Positions 45,549-57,485 of a stretch of DNA of 64,000 nucleotides are shown here, one piece after another. Under the pieces are notes generated by a model. That model did no database searches. It was given only the letters and a program-made list of their open reading frames with translations, and had not been told where the DNA came from. A program made the translations under genes and the position numbers. The stretch spans positions 372,001 through 436,000 of the forward strand of contig JACGCM010002890.1 in assembly GCA_014058105.1 (NCBI GenBank). Reading direction: 5' to 3'. This DNA comes from Kingdonia uniflora (lineage: Eukaryota > Streptophyta > Magnoliopsida > Ranunculales > Circaeasteraceae). Position 1 is the first letter of the stretch. Every line of letters begins with the position of its first letter.

Positions 45549-47780
45549 CTACAACGATTTCTTCATTAATTGACCCACATCGTCTTTCTTTTTAGTAACT
45601 GTAAACCCACTCGGCTGAGTCATATAAATCTCTTCCTTCAACTTCGAATGTAAGAACATCGTCTTAACATTAAGTTGCTGTAACTCTAATTCAAATTCTC
45701 TATCAGGGTCAATAGGATACGAATGGAGAAGTATTTCACCACTGAACTTGCCTTGAGGCGTAACATTATCTTGAGATCCTTGTTTCCTTTTTATACCCAT
45801 TTACTACCAATCGCCTTCTTTCCCTTGGCAACTTTAAAAGTTGCCAAGTTTTACTCTTACGAAGATAATACATCTCTTCCTTCATCGCTCCCTCCCAATG
45901 TTTAGCCGTGGGAGGAGCATCTTCTTCAACGACCGGTAGTGCATAGGCTATTATGGTTTTTACCTTTGGAAGTACCATATCCTTTGTAAGCCAATCTGGC
46001 TTACCCACATTCCACTTTGGTTTACTAGTTGCAATTAGCTCCACAACCGGAGTCTCCTCATCTGTACTGCCAAATACTCTATTTTCATCTGTGCCTTCAT
46101 CGTCTAGAACATGAATCAATGGTTCATCACCCGTTGTTACACCAGTAGATGACACCCCCTTTAGTACGGAACTCTCTAGCCAATGTGAAGACGCATCAAT
46201 CTCCACCCACTGCAAAACCTCGTTTGTCGTCTTCTCTACGTGTTTAGAGACATGTGACTTCATCATAGAAGCCTCATCAAAAGTGACATCCCTGCTCATA
46301 ATGATCTTTCGGTCTCTCGTATCCCATAACTTATAGCCTTTCACACCCTTCTTCTTACCCAAAAAAATAACCTTCGCTGCTCGTGGATCCAACTTACCAT
46401 CTCTGACATGATAGTATATTGGACACCCAAATATACGAAGAGTATTATAATATGTAGCAGGTTCGCCCGACCAAGCTTCCATTGGTATCTTACCCTCAAT
46501 TAAAGCATAAGGCAACCTATTAACAAGGTAACATGCATATGTAAAAGCCTCAACCCAAAACATTTTGCCCAACCCAAAATTGGATAACATACATTGCACC
46601 TTCTCCAGCAAAGTACGATTCATGCGCTCTGCTACCCCATTTTGTTACGGTGTCTCTATAACTGTGAAATGTCAAACTATCCCCTCATCCTGACATACTT
46701 GCAAGAATGGATCACTAGTATACTCCCCACCATTATCCGAACAGAGAAACTTGATCTTTCTGCCATACTGAGTCTCTATCAACTTCTTCCACCTGATAAA
46801 AATTTCTAGAACTTTATCCTTCTTCCTCATGGTATATTACACGCCTAAAAAAGTTATCTACAAAAGATACAAAGTAATGCCTCCCCCCAAGCGATGTATT
46901 CTTGAAGGGTCCCCAAACATCACAGTGGACATAATCAAGGGTTCCACGAGTACGATGGTAGTAGTGCCAAACTTTACCCTTGTCTGCTTGCCCATAACAT
47001 AATGTTCACAGAAGTTTAATTTATACACCTTAAGACCTTTCAATAGCCCTTGGTTCACGAGAATTCTCAAGGACTTTTCCCCAGCATGCGCCAAACGCAT
47101 ATGCCATAGCCGACTGGTATCTCTGGAAGTGGTCTCCTCCCTTCTCACGGTAGCAACCTCACCAAGAACAGGTATACCATCTAAATAGTGCAAGTTGTTA
47201 CTTCTTCTTTGGCCCTTCGACACAATTATGGATCCCTTAAGAACCTTCTTCACCCCATTTTCAGACACAACCTTATAGCATTTTACTGCAACTAAACCCA
47301 TTGAGATAATGTTCTTCTTCATCGTCGGAATATACCCAACCACTTCAATCCTTGTAATTAACCAACCCATTGTACAACTTTAGATGAATGGTACATATCC
47401 CCATGATGCGATAGGAATCATCATTTCCCATCAACACCGCTCCACCTTCTAGCTTTTTCAAACTAAAAAAATAGCCCCTCTCGGGACAAATGTGATAAGT
47501 AGCACCCGAATCCAAGATCTACTATTTTGCATCAATAACACATGCACTCAATATATAGTTAAAGAAAAGTTAGAATCATTACCTCCATTTGTTGCGTCTT
47601 GAGCAACATTTACCGAAGAGCCTGATTTTCCACTTTTCTTCTTCTTAAGAAATGCGGGACATTTAATTTTCCAATGACCCATTTCTTTACAAAATGCGCA
47701 TTGGTTTTTCCCAAGTTGTTGTTATTTGCACCGCGACCTTTTAACTTCGATCGAAAGTTGTTACTGTAATGGCCAAATTC
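45549..47780 (-). pseudogene. Copia element 4 (Tork/TNT1-like) gag end, protease, integrase, RT start
   Basis: Minus strand order: CCHC knuckle CAFCKEMGHWKIKC (about 47702-47661), a protease-like region with a stop near the active site (47520-47505), GAG-pre-integrase (LWHMRLAHAGEKSLRILVNQ, 47110), integrase core end (MNRTLLEKVQCMLSNFGLGK, 46623 down; FWVEAFTYACYLVNRLPYAL), then KVFGC-like FGCPIYYHVRDGKLDPRAAK, a linker, and RT N-terminus (ATAKHWEGAMKEEMYYLRKS at about 45905, LNVKTMFLHSKLKEEIYMTQ at about 45655). After QPSGF the RT and all RNase H are lost. Stops and frame changes are frequent. At 47781 the gag is cut by the LTR of a Tat element. Confidence 0.88.
47776..47780. repeat. Candidate left target-site duplication AATTC
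   Basis: The five bases preceding the Tat 3' LTR lie inside copia gag coding sequence (EFGHYSNNFRSKLKGRG on minus). The partner copy should lie beyond the right edge of the window. Confidence 0.5.
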
Positions 47781-48330
47781 TGTAAGCTTAATATGATTAG
47801 GAATTAGCTATCACACCAATGAACCTGTATCAATGCTCTAATATAAACTAAGAAACGGATACAGGTGTTTTTAGCGTAGAAAACCTTTGAACAAGTAAAA
47901 AAACTATGACCTCGTATGGAGGTTTTTTGTAAAAGTATTTTGATTGCTTGGAGTGGATATCTTTATTACAAGTGATCTCTAAATATATAAATGTTTTTCA
48001 TCTCGTAAATAAGAAGTTTGAGTAATTTTTCTAGTCTCTGTCTCTTTTGGAACTTTTCCTTTATATAGGCTTCTCCATAGCTCTTCATCGTGCTAGAACA
48101 CATTTTCTGAATAATATGGTTAGTGGCGGTTGACTGAATAACTGACGAGTTCGTGGGAGACAAGTGTCTTTGACTGGATAGCATTTTTCGAGTTTAGATC
48201 TACCCACATTCTTGAGTAGTTCGTGGGGCTGGTTGGAATGTTGACTAGAGTGTTAAGAGTTAAAAAAAAAGCATGTAAATCAAGCTGCGTGAGCCCTATT
48301 ATGAGTGAGATCGAGCGATAAGTCCCTACA
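47781..48330 (-). repeat. Tat element 3' LTR
   Basis: Minus strand begins TGTAGGGACTTATCGCTCG at 48330 and ends AAGCTTACA at 47781, so it has TG...CA ends. A TATA box CCTATATAAAGG lies at 48058-48069 (minus). Length 550 bases. The 5' LTR is outside the window. Confidence 0.8.
48058..48069 (-). promoter_or_regulatory. TATA box in the Tat LTR
   Basis: CCTATATAAAGG on the minus strand, 262 bases into the LTR and followed by a purine-rich leader, as in plant LTR promoters. Confidence 0.6.
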
Positions 48331-48342
48331 ATTGCCCCCTCG
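48331..48342 (-). promoter_or_regulatory. Tat polypurine tract
   Basis: Minus strand GCGAGGGGGCAAT lies directly before the LTR start TGTAGGG. AGGGGGCAAT next to a TGT start is usual for gypsy elements. Confidence 0.75.
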
Positions 48343-48799
48343 CAACCGAAGTCACAAGTGGCTTTGGTTGAGAAAAAATGTACGAAAAGTTTGAAATTCG
48401 AAATAGAGTATTGATGGCGTTAGACTGGGTAGAAGTTACGTGATATTGGGAAGTGATGGCTATTAAATGATGATGGGGATGTATGTGATGGTTGTGTTTG
48501 AATAGTCACGTCCGTAATGAATGATAACACTTGGGAAAACGTACTTGAACTATAGTGACTCGGATTTTTTATTGTATTACTACTATTTATAATTATGCAT
48601 CCTTATTTTATTTTCTATTATCGTGTATGGTGTTCCATTAGTTCTGTGGTTTCTGCTGTTGTTGGGCAGAGGAGGTAGAGTTATTATTTTAGGAGCTATG
48701 GTTGGTCTCTGATAGGGTTATGTTTGTTACTTCGGGTTGTTCCTGTCTTCTGAGGATCTTGGTGTGTGGTGTGGTTCAGGAGGATCTCAGAGGGACTTT
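48343..48799. other. Tat 3' untranslated region, then edge of the nested LTR
   Basis: No coding support. The left border of the nested Tekay-like LTR lies somewhere between about 48500 and 48820. AACAC before TTGGG at 48524-48528 is one mismatch from the right flank TACAC, but the TTGGG start is not a standard LTR end. Confidence 0.35.
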
Positions 48800-51321
48800 T
48801 TAGAGTTTTTCCAGTTCTCGTTCAAACAAGATTGATTGTCGTTCGAGCGAACCTTCATGTCCCCTGGACGTTTGTCCCTTGGCAATTGTCGTTCGAACAA
48901 GTTTCATATCTGATCGAACGAGTCGACTTGTCTCCTGGAATTTGGCCTAAGACCTCTTAGTCGTTCGAACGACTTTCGTATCCGTTCAAACGACTTGTCG
49001 TAGTATTTATATCTCAACTATTTTTCTCTCTCCTCATATTTCTCTCTTCTTTCTCTCTAACCGACTCAATCCTTCACTCTCCTCTCCCTTCTCCTTCCTT
49101 GCCTGATTTGGGTTGGGTTGATAATCTCCAACTACCCAATCCTGGTTCTAGATTGTAGAGAGAAGTGTTATTGTTCTTCGGAGTGGAGAGAGAACTATTT
49201 TTGCTGATCTGTCGTCGCTCCTTTCCGAGCTCAGCCACTCCCTTTTTCGCGGTAGGTAATTTCCCCATTTCCTTCTCCGCATCTTACGGTTGTGATTGTT
49301 GGGTTTCTTTATTGGTGATTGGGGTATGATTGTGTTGTGGGTTGGTATAGTATTAGGTTTCTAGTATTTGTGATTGTGGGGGTTTGTTTGGATTGCATTG
49401 TTGATGATTGGGGTTTGTGGTGGTTATTATTATCGCAGGTATTGGGTTGATTGTTAGTTTGTGAGTATTGAAGGAATTAGGTTTTTGGTGGTGGTGATTG
49501 TTTGGGTTGCATAAGAGTTTATTTGGTGGACTGTGGCTGATCAGAGTGGCGCAGTGGAAGCGTGGTGTGATTGTGGGTTTTGTTACAGTTTGTATTACTG
49601 ATTTCGGGTGGGGTGCTGATTTTGAATTCAGTTTCGGGCGAGAATCCTTTGTTGGAATTATGATTGGGTTTCGGGCCTTCGTAGTGGTTGGTGCTGTTGT
49701 GTTCCTGCTCCTTTCGGTGACTCATTCGGGTTCCAGAAGTCGATTTGCGGAGCATATTACTGTTGGGGTGCTGTTTGGATATTTTCTGCCAGGTTCGTTA
49801 TTATCAACTTGGTATATCAGGCGAGTGTCCCTTCATTGTTAAATTCATATACTAATTTAATCTGTGTAAGTTAGAGTATGCATTGGCATTGAGATGTTTG
49901 TGATTAGTTTTAAACTATATTGTTTGTCTGTCGTAGTTGTTGCTTCAGCATTATTGTTTCCTATGGTTAGGCATGTCGGGTGTGTTCCCTTTTTGTCTTG
50001 TAGGAAGTTGTACATTTGTGGGGTATTCTTAGGGGTTGTCCTTGATTGTTGTGTTCCAATCTTGTAGAGACTGATGTTGTTGGATGTTGTGACTGGTTAA
50101 TTAGTCACTGTTTACATCTGTGTTAGGATTGTTTACCATCCTCTGAGGCAGGTGGTTATCCTGTGTGTGTTTGTCAGGTTGTGGCTGTTGGGTTAGGATT
50201 ATTTGCCCTTCTCTCAGGCAAGGGTTATCCTGTGTGTAGGCCATGGGGACGGCTGTGGTGTTTTGATCCTTGGGATCCAGTTTCAGTATGGATTCTTTTA
50301 TCCTTTTAACTTAACGGGATCGGATACATAAACCAACTCTACGTCGGCTGACCCTCGATAGGTTACCAGGATTCCTACATCGGGTTGAAATAGTAGGTGA
50401 GTCGTTGGTGGCAGGTATTATCATACCTATTCACCCATCCGAGAGTATGGGAAGGTATGAGACAATCCTCAGGAACCGTGTCTTATCCTCGATGAGGTTG
50501 AATTTCCTTGGAATGTAAATAAAGTTTGGACGTTGGCTCTGTGGGTTGCAAAACTCGAAACACTCTGATCAAGTGATAATATCCTTTAGACTGGTCAAGC
50601 TTGGACATGAAATTATACCATTGTATTCAATTGAGGTCTCGTTAAGGTTATTATACATTAGCGGCTGATTAGCCCAATACATTGATTTATAAGGTCTAGT
50701 TCTTGATTTCATAATATCATAAACATTCATTTTAGGATAATTCTAGACCGCACCATATCATATCATAACATACTATCATACCATCACCGCATAATTCCTC
50801 ATATCTCCTATTCCTCTTTCCTTTTACCTGTACTTATATATTACTGTATTTCTAACATCTTTTATCTCATTCACCTCTTCCTCTTTCTCTGCACATGTTA
50901 TATTAGTAGGTTGTTTAGCTCTGTTAGGTTATTTAGTGAGTCGTGGTTTTTCTCACTCTCACTCTCACATCCCCCTTTCAGTGGCAGGGTTGTTGCAGGC
51001 TTTACTGAGGATTTCAGCTGTGTTGGAGCCTGGTTGGCTGTTGCAGATTTTGTTCTCTTTGTAGTATCTCTTGTTCGATCTTAGCTTTTGAAGCTGTATA
51101 TTATTTGAGATCTTGTATTAATATTTTCAGTTTGATATTTATATATCTTTTGCTTCCGCTTTGTTCTTATTTTGCTTTGTGATGCTTATTTAAATTACTT
51201 AGCCTGAACTTGTCTATGGATCAGATTTTTGTGGGGCGAATCGGTTGGATTCCCCAACCTGCATGCCCTGATTGTCCATGTTTTAATCATTATTCTGATT
51301 ATTGGATTTTGGGGCGTGACA
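48800..51321 (+). repeat. Tekay-like gypsy LTR, apparently solo
   Basis: Ends ...GGATTTTGGGGCGTGACA at 51321. It aligns in inverse orientation with the split LTR at 12687-14238 plus 31903-32344, over almost its whole length. After 51321 comes TACACAATAAA, not a primer-binding site, and no gag or pol adjoins it, so it is a solo LTR left by LTR-LTR recombination. A TATA-like GTATTTATATC lies at about 49003-49013. The left edge is not fixed. A 570-base G+T-rich stretch (49250-49820) is longer here than in the other copy. Confidence 0.75.
48819..48994. promoter_or_regulatory. Array of CGTTCRAACGA motifs upstream of the Tekay-like LTR TATA
   Basis: Copies: CGTTCAAACAAG (48819), CGTTCGAGCGA (48840), CGTTCGAACAAG (48890), GATCGAACGAG (48912), CGTTCGAACGAC (48962) and CGTTCAAACGAC (48983). 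The array ends about 10 bases before the TATA-like sequence. The same motif type is arrayed in the unrelated copia LTR at 44826-45018. Confidence 0.55.
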
Positions 51322-53116
51322 TACACAATAAATTTTGGGTTATATTAAGAGTACATGTAGCAAATCTTTTGAACAATTCCTGCATGCGTAACTTTTTTTG
51401 AGATGGTGAAAATTCATAGTATGGTTCTTGAAGAGAAGATTGCGTCTGAAATGCAAAGGTTGAAGTTGAAATTCTTTGGTGATCGTTCCTTGGAAAGGGT
51501 CATCCCCGCCCCTATTCCTCCGACGTACCAAGGCTTTTCGGGAGAGGAAGCGGTTAAAGATGAGGAAGATTTCTACTATAAGTGTAGATTTCATGTCTTC
51601 GTCTTGACAGGTGGGCCTGTCTCCGCACCCTTGCGGAAGACAGGGTTAGGGCTTCATATGCAGGGAAAGGTGTATCTGCGGGGCAGATATGCTGATTTCT
51701 TGCGTCGCCATAGATTCTAAGGTTGGGCCCTCTTTATCTCAACCAACTCTTCGGTGGTGGTGGTTATAGAAGAGGCGGTGATGGAAGTGGGGGAGGAGGA
51801 CAAGAGGTGGGAGTCTGCTGACGCATTTCCATCGTGTTTTTGCGCTCAGAAGACCTTCATCTTGTTTTGTGGGGGCCAGCATTGAGTCCACTGTTTGCAT
51901 AGTTTCCATTTGAACTTCGACCAAACTCATGTGAGGGAGACTTTTTGTTCGGTCTAATATCTTCTTTGCATCAGGGTGAAGAATCACTGAATTAAGAAAA
52001 ATTGGAAGACATGATACCTCGGCGTGCCTGAATGATCTATGACTTTTAACAAACAGGGAAAACTTGTTATTTGTAAAGTACCTGGAGTTTGGTGCTGGAT
52101 GGATAACATTCTGTTGTACCCTGAGGTCGATGTGGTGAAAACTTGTTATCTGTAAATCGTATGTAATATCTTTGACATGAATAAAAGTTAATATTCAATA
52201 AACTGTATAGAGAGAAAAAATTTAAATCGAACTAAATTGTGTTGAGTACTAGGGTGAATAACTGTTTATAAGTGATGAAGCAATGTTGTAATGCCGTTCG
52301 ATCTGAAATGAGCTCGTGTTGACAAGATTGTACTGATGTATAAATGATTTATGTTTTTAACAGGTGATTGGGAAAAATTGTTTTAAAATATGTAATCGCA
52401 AGAACTCGAGTTGTTACAGGTCGATAGGGATACTAATCGGGGTAGCGTAAGGTCAAGTGTAGTAACTAATGCGTGTATTAGTGAGGGGATAAGTTCTAAT
52501 AATTGATTCCAAGATTTTGGGCTTCTGTTACAAGATACAAGGTAAAAATCACGTATTCGAGTTGAAAGTGTGTGAGAAACGTATAAATATGTGTAGGCTG
52601 AAAGAAAAATGGTGGAGAGATTAGGATGGTAAGGCTCGATCTCAGAGGATTCGTCTTGCCGTAGAAGGATGATCCGCTATAAAGATTGCTTAAGTACGTG
52701 AGTGGACCTTTGGTTCGTTTGTTATGATGCTGAGCTATCGGTGAGGAAATGTGAGCTCGAAGATCAGATGTAAGGAGTAGGGAGCTGGAGAATGCTCGGT
52801 ATTTCTTTGAGGTGTGTTGGTGAGGGATTAGGTAGATTGAGAGAAGTTGGCAAGTTTAATTGTTGAAGTTGAGATCAAATTTGAAGATCTGAGGATCGAC
52901 GAATAATGTGATTAGATGATATTTGTTTAGATTACCAAGGCTGTGATGGATGTTGTGTAAAGTGTGTCTTATGAATAATATAATTTTTTTAAATGTAGCA
53001 TAAATAATATAAGTCAATCGGATCCTCTATAGGGGCAAATCTGTTTTAGGACTGTTTTAGCAAACATTTTAAATAATTTTGAACATTTGTACAATTTAGA
53101 AAATGACGTCAATTAC
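51322..53116. other. Tat interior between nested elements, with unrecognised ORF
   Basis: A plus-strand frame at 51403-51720 (105 codons, starting MVKIHSMVLEEKIASEMQRL) has a plausible protein composition but no known domain; the opposite strand is also open over part of it. The rest (52000-53100) is A+T-rich and without coding support. It may be the 3' untranslated region of the Tat element on the minus strand, or 5' flank of the antisense ORF. Confidence 0.35.
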
Positions 53117-53329
53117 TACTACGTGAAAAAGGCTTATTAGCGACAATTATGCGCACCCAATAACGACTATTCTATTTGTTGGAAAACCAACTAAGTTCTC
53201 GAGGTTTATATATGACACACTTTAATTAAAGTGTCGTATTTGATTAAAAATGTTCTCAAAAATAACAACACTTATAAAAGTCGAGGTTTAAATTTGTTGG
53301 GATAGTCCTATATGTTGTTTTGTTGTTTT

Positions 53330-54455
53330 CCAAACTCAGCCTAAAAAGCTAAAACTTTCTCTCTTATTGGAGTCGATCTCATCTTCTCTGCCCACTCCCT
53401 CTTTTTCTCTTTGAATTTCACGTGATAAATCTCCTTCTTATCTCTCTCCATCTCCCCCAAATCTTTCTAGATTGGTGCGAAAAGATATGGGGTTTTCCTT
53501 CCCATAATACTATAATATGAGAAAATCCCAATTTGGTTGGTGCTAGAAAATTTGGTTTTGCCACTTTTTTTTCCCTCTCGATACCCTAAAAGTCAAATTT
53601 ATCAGATTGATGAGTTATTCCTCCATTCAGCTCTCACTCTAAAAACTCACAAAGGTATGAACTTACTGAAAATTTAATTACTATTTGTTATGTTTGTAGA
53701 AATTAATTGAAACCCTAAACGGATTGCTACAGATTGATTTAACTAATCTCTCTCACAATCCTATCAAGTTATTAAGTATTTATAAGCCTTTTATTTAACC
53801 TAGAATCGATCAAAAATTGTTTTTTTCTCTTTAGCAGATTCGACTGTAAGAAAGATTGTGATTTATGTATTGGGCTAACTTTTTGGTAGTACCTGGAATA
53901 TATTGCTTGATTTAATTTATAATAAATTATGTTTTATAATTTTGATGATTGATTGATATAACGTTACCAGGAAATTATGTTGATTCTCCCAACAAACGAC
54001 GGGTTATGATCTTTACAAGGTACTTTTGGTTATCTTTACAAGTTCTGTTGGTTCCTAATAGTAGCCTTTTACACTCTTTATAATATTTATTTCCATATTA
54101 CACATATATGTATGGATGTATATTGTGGATTTATAGAAGTTGTGTCCGTGAATTTCTAGGGGGCCGTGTCGCAAAGTTACATGTCGTATATGTTAATCAG
54201 GTGGATTTAAGGGTATCAACAAAATTTGGGGTGGGATGTGAGAGACTTTCATCTTGTTCATTGGAATCTAGATCCTACGGCTGCAACACTAGCCCTACGT
54301 CGACAAGGTCCGGTAGGGGCATCTATATTTGTAGGCAAGATGTATCTTAACCGAATTGCTTTATAGTACATCAAGCTGCTTAAAATTAGCAATTTTTATT
54401 AGTTTTTCCATATGGGGCCTTTTTGGATTGAATTGCTATAACTGAGTCTGGAATC
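53330..54455. other. CACTA 2 interior, leader-like sequence
   Basis: Pyrimidine-rich stretches (53350-53480) resemble a 5' untranslated leader of the TNPA-like gene. No convincing exon is identified. A frame at 54108-54350 is unrecognised. Confidence 0.35.
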
Positions 54456-56990
54456 TTTTTGTTTTTTTTTTGGAAATTAAGCTTGGGGATAGTCCCCCCG
54501 ATAAAATATCATAAAGGAAAGTAATTACAAGGTGGGCATAACTCCAGACCTTACAGAAAAGGAAAGGAAGGCCTAAACACCAAAGAAAGAAAAAACATTA
54601 CAGTGGGAATACCAACAACTAAAGAAAGAAAGATGAGATTACCTTAAATTAAGCTGCTAGCACAAACCCATGGAAAAAACAAAGAAAGAGCAATTGTTTA
54701 AAAAAAATAAACATAGGATCCTTCCTCAAAAGATAGCCCAAATGTAGTTAATGTCCTTGCTTATCATCACTTGACCATTGCTCTTAATTTCAAGCTTGCA
54801 CCCACAGTAAAATATCTTTTCTGTCCATTTTCTAAGCAGTGTAAAAAAAATTGAACCTGATTCCTATTCACCCTAATGTGCATTGTTATTTTAGGTACTA
54901 GCTTCTGCCATCCATCCATGTCAATCAGATGGGCAGTATCTTTTTCCATTTTCTGAAAAGAATTAGGCTGGATTGCCTTAATCTGAACAGCAGAGTCTTT
55001 TCTGTCCATTTTCTGAGTATTCTGAAAAAAGATTTTGTATCTGTTTTGTGTATTGTTGTAGCTGTTTGCATCTGCCACTTATCCATGGCATATATCAGGT
55101 AGAATGCACCGTTGACTCCTTCCATTTTCTTAAACTGAAGTGGTCTGGATTGTTCTGATCTGGGATGTAGCGTTTCCATCCATTTTGTGAACTCTCTTAA
55201 TCTTTTCCATACATTTTCTCTATCCCATTTTTGCTAAGGATATGAGTATGATTTCCATGCATCCCTGTATGTGTTCTTGTTATAACTTGCAGCTTCTGCC
55301 ATCCACGAGTCAGGTGGACTGTATTTCGTTGGGTAGGAGCAGCTTTGGAGATGTCATTTCTGTCCATTTTCTGAACAGTCTGGACCAGATTTTGAGTCAT
55401 TTTTCCATTCACCTACTTATGGGCTTTTGTTGTATCTGATTTCTTCTGCCACTCATACACGGCATATATTAGATGGACTGAACCTTGAAAGACTCCTCCT
55501 TCCACTTTCTGATCTGAGTTAGTCTGAACTGCCCCGATCTGGAATCTTTCTGATATTATGTCCAAGTTTGTTGCACACATCATTGCATATGAGGCTAAAA
55601 GTGACATTAATATGGGCAATCTCTCCTCTCAAAACAATACCATTTTCAGTTAGGAGTAAATATTACGCCCCTTTTATATAACTCATAATAAGTAGGGAGA
55701 GCATTATTGAATAGTCTCCAACCAAAGTTTGCAATGTTAGGTAGCATAGGAGATTTCTAGATAATAGAACACCACTACTATCTTGGCCTCTTGTCCCTTA
55801 ACCACTCATATGTACTGCTAGCTGAAAAGATTCCCTTTGTATCTTGTTTCCATACCCCAGTGTCTGAGCTTGCAACATTCAAAATTAGAGAGCTTGGGTT
55901 CACCTGAAGGAAGTTGAAAACTGTTATGATGGAATGGTCAATGTTTTCACAAGCAAAATTTGGCTAACTCTTGTAAGGCTAAAGGCACCAATGACTTGAG
56001 AGTGAAGAGCATACTCTCCAATCCATTGATCATTTATGATATTGATTTTTTCCTCATTTCCCACCCTCCAGTAAATCTAGTCTTTCATATGAAACATAGC
56101 CTCTTTTATGGTAGGCCAGGTTGAGGATCTTCTGTAAGAAGTTTTCATGTCACCATTTATATTATAAAACTTATATTAGCTTGTATGTGTCTGCCAGGAA
56201 CAAAGGCCCCTTGCTCAGGATTTACAAGCTTGTTTGCAAGTAATTTCAGTCTAGATGCCTTAATTTTGGTGATGATCTTAATGCTGAAATTACTTAAGCA
56301 AATAGGACTATAATGTTTAAGTTTTAATGCAGTTTTCCCTTATGTATCAAGGTGATAAAAGCTGAGTTAAAACCTAAAGGCAGGGTATTATCTTTAAAGA
56401 AAGAAATAATAGTTCTTGCCACATCAGCCTGTATGATCTCCCAAAAAGTCTGGTATAACAACCCACTGTAGCCATCTGGTCCTGGAGCACTTTCTGGATT
56501 CAATGCAAAAACAACCCCCTTAATTTCTTCAAAAATAAGAATACTAGTGAGATTGTGGTTATCTTCCATAATCACCCCTTCTAGAATGACTGATAGCAAT
56601 TCAACATGAATTTGAACTGGGTTGGCTTTGAATTTCTGCTCATAGAAGGATACAATATGGTTTTTGATTTGTCCTCCCTTTGATAACTCATTCCATTTAG
56701 ACCAGAGTTATCCTAATAGGTGGTCTCCTTTCCGTGAGCGGATAATTATTCTGAGGAGTTCGCTCCCAGACGCGCCTTTCATTAGTTCTTGGGTTTAGAT
56801 GTTATTTGGTGTTAAACCATATATTAGAGATCTCCTGGATTATGGTTTGGTAGAATTTTTCATTTCATATTGTTCTAATCATTATTGTAACATTGTTTAT
56901 TATTCATTCTTAATTGGAGGTTATGGTTTTTTCAGTTAAGGTTCTCATCAAATGAAGGTTCGACCTTCAGTTGAGGTTTTCATTACTGTC
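54456..56990 (-). mobile_element. LINE (L1-type) inserted in CACTA 2, minus strand
   Basis: The 3' end is marked by a T-run at 54456-54471 (poly(A) on the minus strand). Reverse transcriptase motifs on minus: NPESAPGPDGYSGLLYQTFW (56530 down), FITLIHKG, and then a broken continuation with NKLVNPEQGAFVPGRHI (about 56230-56190). An extra piece with SEGGPGIRGLRDTNTSMLMK (57192-56983) lies upstream of the RT although it belongs C-terminal to it, so the element is rearranged or composite. The endonuclease domain is not seen. Confidence 0.75.
54890..55600. repeat. Degenerate tandem repeat of about 150-220 bp in the LINE
   Basis: The phrase CTTCTGCCATCCATCCATG and its variants recur at about 54903, 55071, 55293 and 55443, each followed by an ATCAGATGGACTG-like and a TTTCTGTCCATTTTCTGA-like phrase. 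Spacing varies from about 150 to 220 bases. On the minus strand the units give related peptides (for example DGWQKL, DKWQMQ, RGWQKLQ, YEWQKK). Confidence 0.7.
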
Positions 56991-57192
56991 CCCTCTGAGA
57001 GTTACCTAAAAATATCTCCCACCCTAACTTCATGAGCATGGAAGTGTTTGTGTCCCTTAGACCTCTGATGCCAGGCCCACCTTCAGACATGGGCTTACGA
57101 ACATTTTTCCAACCTACTATTACTATTTTCTTCTTATCAGGGCCTCTACTCCACAAAAAAATTTCTGAATATGGTCTCACATTCTTTATCAA
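56983..57192 (-). pseudogene. LINE RT C-terminal fragment, out of order
   Basis: Reads FLWSRGPDKKKIVIVGWKNV then RKPMSEGGPGIRGLRDTNTS on the minus strand, the conserved stretch C-terminal to the RT in plant LINEs. It should lie at lower coordinates than the RT core on this strand but is at higher ones. Confidence 0.75.
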
Positions 57193-57485
57193 TAGTAGTA
57201 GGCCATCGATATTGTATCAGGGCGATCTTATCTGCAAATTAAAGTTCTAATGAAAACAATTTTTCTAACAAGGTTGTCTGCAATGTCATACTGTTTATAT
57301 TTGATTATAAACTGAATATGGTATTTATCTAATTGAGTTCAAGCGCTATTGACTTACTGCAACATTAAGTTTTGCTTTATTGTAATTTATTCTATATTTA
57401 CATTAAGTTTTGCTTTATTGTAATTTCTAATACATTTATTTACTGAAATGGTATTTTTGTAATTGAGTTGCTCTTTGATATACAG

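Noticed and set aside
51403..51720. Novel 105-residue gene
   Set aside because: No domain, no promoter evidence, and the opposite strand is open as well; lies in the interior of a retroelement.
56732..56752. CCGTGAGCGGATAATTATTC resembles the bacterial lac operator
   Set aside because: The likeness covers about a dozen bases in plant LINE/CACTA sequence, with no vector sequence around it. It is best taken as chance, not contamination.
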